Source: Chitinophaga pinensis (GTDB lineage: Bacteria > Bacteroidota > Bacteroidia > B-17B0 > Aurantibacillaceae). Taken from it: DNA of 64,000 bases. The stretch is from NCBI GenBank assembly GCA_945860225.1, contig CAMAPT010000005.1, forward strand, positions 79,005 to 143,004, read 5' to 3'. Of the stretch, positions 61,794 through 64,000 are shown piece after piece. The notes beneath the pieces are model-generated. The model did not search any database. It was not told the DNA's origin and was given only the letters and a program-made list of their open reading frames with translations. The position numbers and the translations under genes were made by a program. How positions within the stretch are numbered: the stretch's first letter is position 1; each line of letters begins with the position of its first letter.

Positions 61794-64000
61794 ATGGCAA
61801 AATCAAAAAAACAGGCAAAACGTTATTTATTCGAAGAAGTATTAGCGTTTCTTAAACATAATAGCGAAAAATCTTTTAATTATAAGCAACTTGGTGCAGC
61901 TATGGAGATAGCTAACGAAAGCGAACGATTTTCCTTGCTCGAAACATTGGAGGCTTTAAAGCATCAAGGTTTTGTTATTGAAAAAGAAATTGGAAAATAT
62001 CAAGCTAAGGAATCTAAAACTTACGAAACAGGAACGATTGACTTTACTACTCAAGGAACTGCCTTTGTGATTATTTCTGCTGATGTGCCTGATGTGTTTA
62101 TCCCTTTTAAGAAAACAAGAGACGCTCTTCAGGGTGATTTAGTGAAGATACAGGTGTATCCGCAACGAGGACGAGAAAGGCCTGAAGGAGAAGTTGTAGA
62201 AGTCATTCAGAGACGAAAAACAAAATTTGTAGGGAGCATCCAAATCAACCCAAAATTTGCCTTTGTAGTTCCTGATTATACAAAAATTCATGTTGATTTT
62301 TTTGTTCCTATACATGATATTAATGATGCTAAAAATGGGCAGAAAGTTTTGGTTGAATTAACTGAATGGAAAAGAGGTTCTGAAAACCCGAATGGAAAAG
62401 TCGTTGAGGTATTAGGTAATTCTGGTGAGCATGAAACAGAAATACATGCTATTATGGCCGAATTTGGATTACCTATGGTATTTGCACCTGAGGTAGAATT
62501 AGCGGCTAAAAAACTAGCAACCGAAATTACGCCCGAAGAAATTGCAAAACGAAGAGATTTTCGTCATATAACCACATTTACGATTGACCCTGTGGATGCC
62601 AAAGATTTTGATGACGCGTTGTCGTTACAAAAACTCGAAAACGGAAATTGGGAAGTTGGGGTACATATTGCCGATGTTACCCATTATTTAACTCCCAGCA
62701 CTGTTTTAGATGATGAGGCACTAAGCAGAGCTACTTCTGTTTATTTAGTGGATCGCTGTGTGCCCATGCTACCTGAAGTGTTGAGTAATTTTGCTTGTTC
62801 ATTGCGCCCGCACGAAGAAAAATATTGTTTCAGTGCTGTGTTTGAATTAGATGAATTTGCTCAAATTCAACATCAGTGGTTTGGCAAAACAGTTATTTAT
62901 AGCGATCACCGGTTTACCTATGAGGAGGTTCAAACGATTATTGAAACTGGAGACGGGCCATATAAAGATGAAATTTTAGTGCTAGATAGGTTAGCTAAAA
63001 TTTTAAGAGCTGAAAGAACTTCCAAAGGCTCCATCTTTTTTGATAAGTCAGAGGTTAAATTTCAACTAGATGAAAAGGGAGCCCCAACCGGTATTTTTTT
63101 TAAGACACAAAAAGATGCGCATAAATTGATTGAAGATTTTATGCTATTAGCGAATCGAAAAGTAGCTGAGTTTTTAGGTAAAACAAGGCCCGACGAGCAA
63201 CAAAAAAACGGAGCAAAAAAATCGAAAGTAAAAAAGGAGAAAGGATCAGATGCTGTCGTATATCGTATTCATGATGTTCCGAAAGACGAAAAACTATTTG
63301 AACTTAATAATTTTGTAGAGCGTTTTGGCTATTCGGTTTCGGTAGGTAACAAACAAAAAACGGCTCAATCTATTAATAAACTATTACAAGACGTAAAAGA
63401 TAAAAAAGAACAGAGCATGATTGAAATGCTTGCTATTCGTTCTATGCCTAAGGCCGTATATACAACTAAAAATGCCGGGCATTATGGTTTGGGTTTTGAT
63501 TATTACACCCATTTTACCTCTCCAATCCGTCGTTATCCAGATGTCATGGTTCATCGTTTATTAGAAGCTAAGTTAAATCACACCCATTATTTGAAAGCCG
63601 ATGAATTGGAGTTATTGTGTAAACATTCTTCAGAAATGGAAAAGTTGGCATCTGATGCCGAGCGCGCATCCGTTAAATACAAGCAAGTTGAATACTTGGA
63701 AAATAAAATAGGAGAGGAGTTTGCGGGTGTTATCAGTGGTGTAACAGAATGGGGGATTTTTGTTGAAATTATTGAAAATAAATGTGAAGGTAGAGTCGGT
63801 ATTCGTGATTTGAAAGACGATTCTTACGCATTTGATGAGGATAATTACAGGATTGTGGGACGTCGAACTGGCCGAATTTATTCGCTTGGCGATAAAGTAT
63901 TGGTGAAAGTGAAACGCGCCGATTTAGTAAAAAAGCAATTAGACTTTGAATTGGTTTATCAGGAACCTGCCAAACAAATAGAAATTCGTAATCCGAAACG
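61794..64000 (+). CDS. rnr: Ribonuclease R, 3' end cut by window edge
   Basis: The frame opens at ATG 61794 and is still open at 64000 (735 codons). N-terminal winged-helix (KRYLFEEVLAFLKHNSEKS), two cold-shock domains (TGTIDFTTQGTAFVII, FVGSIQINPKFAFVVP), then the RNB domain with TIDPVDAKDFDDAL (D265, D271, D273 and D274 bind Mg), and HYTHFTSPIRRYPDVMVHRLL-like HFTSPIRRYPDVMVHR. An S1 domain begins with EFAGVISGVTEWGIFVEI. A basic insertion of about 20 residues (DEQQKNGAKKSKVKKEKG) interrupts the RNB region. Processive 3'-5' exoribonuclease acting on structured RNA. Confidence 0.96.
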   Translation, partial: MAKSKKQAKRYLFEEVLAFLKHNSEKSFNYKQLGAAMEIANESERFSLLETLEALKHQGFVIEKEIGKYQAKESKTYETGTIDFTTQGTAFVIISADVPDVFIPFKKTRDALQGDLVKIQVYPQRGRERPEGEVVEVIQRRKTKFVGSIQINPKFAFVVPDYTKIHVDFFVPIHDINDAKNGQKVLVELTEWKRGSENPNGKVVEVLGNSGEHETEIHAIMAEFGLPMVFAPEVELAAKKLATEITPEEIAKRRDFRHITTFTIDPVDAKDFDDALSLQKLENGNWEVGVHIADVTHYLTPSTVLDDEALSRATSVYLVDRCVPMLPEVLSNFACSLRPHEEKYCFSAVFELDEFAQIQHQWFGKTVIYSDHRFTYEEVQTIIETGDGPYKDEILVLDRLAKILRAERTSKGSIFFDKSEVKFQLDEKGAPTGIFFKTQKDAHKLIEDFMLLANRKVAEFLGKTRPDEQQKNGAKKSKVKKEKGSDAVVYRIHDVPKDEKLFELNNFVERFGYSVSVGNKQKTAQSINKLLQDVKDKKEQSMIEMLAIRSMPKAVYTTKNAGHYGLGFDYYTHFTSPIRRYPDVMVHRLLEAKLNHTHYLKADELELLCKHSSEMEKLASDAERASVKYKQVEYLENKIGEEFAGVISGVTEWGIFVEIIENKCEGRVGIRDLKDDSYAFDEDNYRIVGRRTGRIYSLGDKVLVKVKRADLVKKQLDFELVYQEPAKQIEIRNPK

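Noticed and set aside
1..64000. tRNA, rRNA or riboswitch genes
   Set aside because: I found no cloverleaf with a TTC-type T-loop, no rRNA-like sequence, and no recognisable riboswitch core in any intergenic region. Absence is by eye only.

Overview
The window is an AT-rich chromosomal segment of a member of the Bacteroidota. The evidence is the type IX secretion (T9SS) machinery and cargo (a PorP/SprF protein, two type A and two CHU_C-type C-terminal sorting domains), promoter elements of the Bacteroidota form TAnnTTTG, few Shine-Dalgarno sequences, and several families largely restricted to this phylum (DUF6427/DUF6341-like, SiaB-like kinase, long PurF). I cannot name a genus. I see no tRNA, rRNA, CRISPR array, IS element or complete prophage. 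Most of the window is ordinary, densely packed chromosome, and no gene-free stretch exceeds 300 bases.

Layout. 1-1197: minus-strand pair of a PAP2-like membrane protein and an NAD-dependent epimerase cut by the window edge. 1432-6273: exported peptidases (M1 lipoprotein, S9 DPP IV). 6361-10524: accessory region. A DUF6624-like secreted protein is followed by a 1.6-kb remnant of a restriction-modification locus (3' end of a type III-like endonuclease gene, an intact KilA-N gene, the first 34 codons of a methyltransferase gene), bracketed by a 118-bp direct repeat that duplicates the promoter region and first 19 codons of pepT. 10620-11894: serS. 11960-18024: a six-gene minus-strand operon with FdtA/FdtC/FdtB-like enzymes for a 3-acylamino-3,6-dideoxyhexose, a GtrB/DPM-like glycosyltransferase and two GT-C-like polytopic proteins. 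18182-21963: lipoprotein, acyltransferase and Kup potassium transporter.

22182-27001: a secreted CHU_C protein, an orphan histidine kinase and a BtuF-like binding lipoprotein. 27057-29960: SpoIIE phosphatase, fructose-bisphosphatase and a small protein. 30025-35943: DUF6973-like secreted protein, T9SS cargo, GlcD-like oxidase, PrmA, TpiA and a lone OppB-type permease. 36170-40973: repeat-containing T9SS protein, deoxynucleoside kinase, SiaB-like kinase and amidohydrolase. 41128-43824: phosphate porin and PiT transporter, both preceded by 11-bp-period TTAACA-type repeats resembling Pho boxes. 43879-48622: CHU_C protein, PorP/SprF and OmpA-family protein. 48715-56507: DUF6341/DUF6427 pair, purQ, feoAB, cysQ, a haem-binding c-type protein and purF. 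56526-61627: CAP-domain protein, ABC-2 exporter and 7TM-HD phosphodiesterase. 61794 to the end: ribonuclease R, cut by the window edge.

The most unusual places are the duplicated pepT 5' end with its RM remnant (7393-9328), the sugar/GT-C operon (11960-18024) and the Pho-box-like repeats (41049 and 42370). I did not find a clearly new multi-gene defence system: the RM locus is broken at both ends. All family names come from motif recognition, not database searches.
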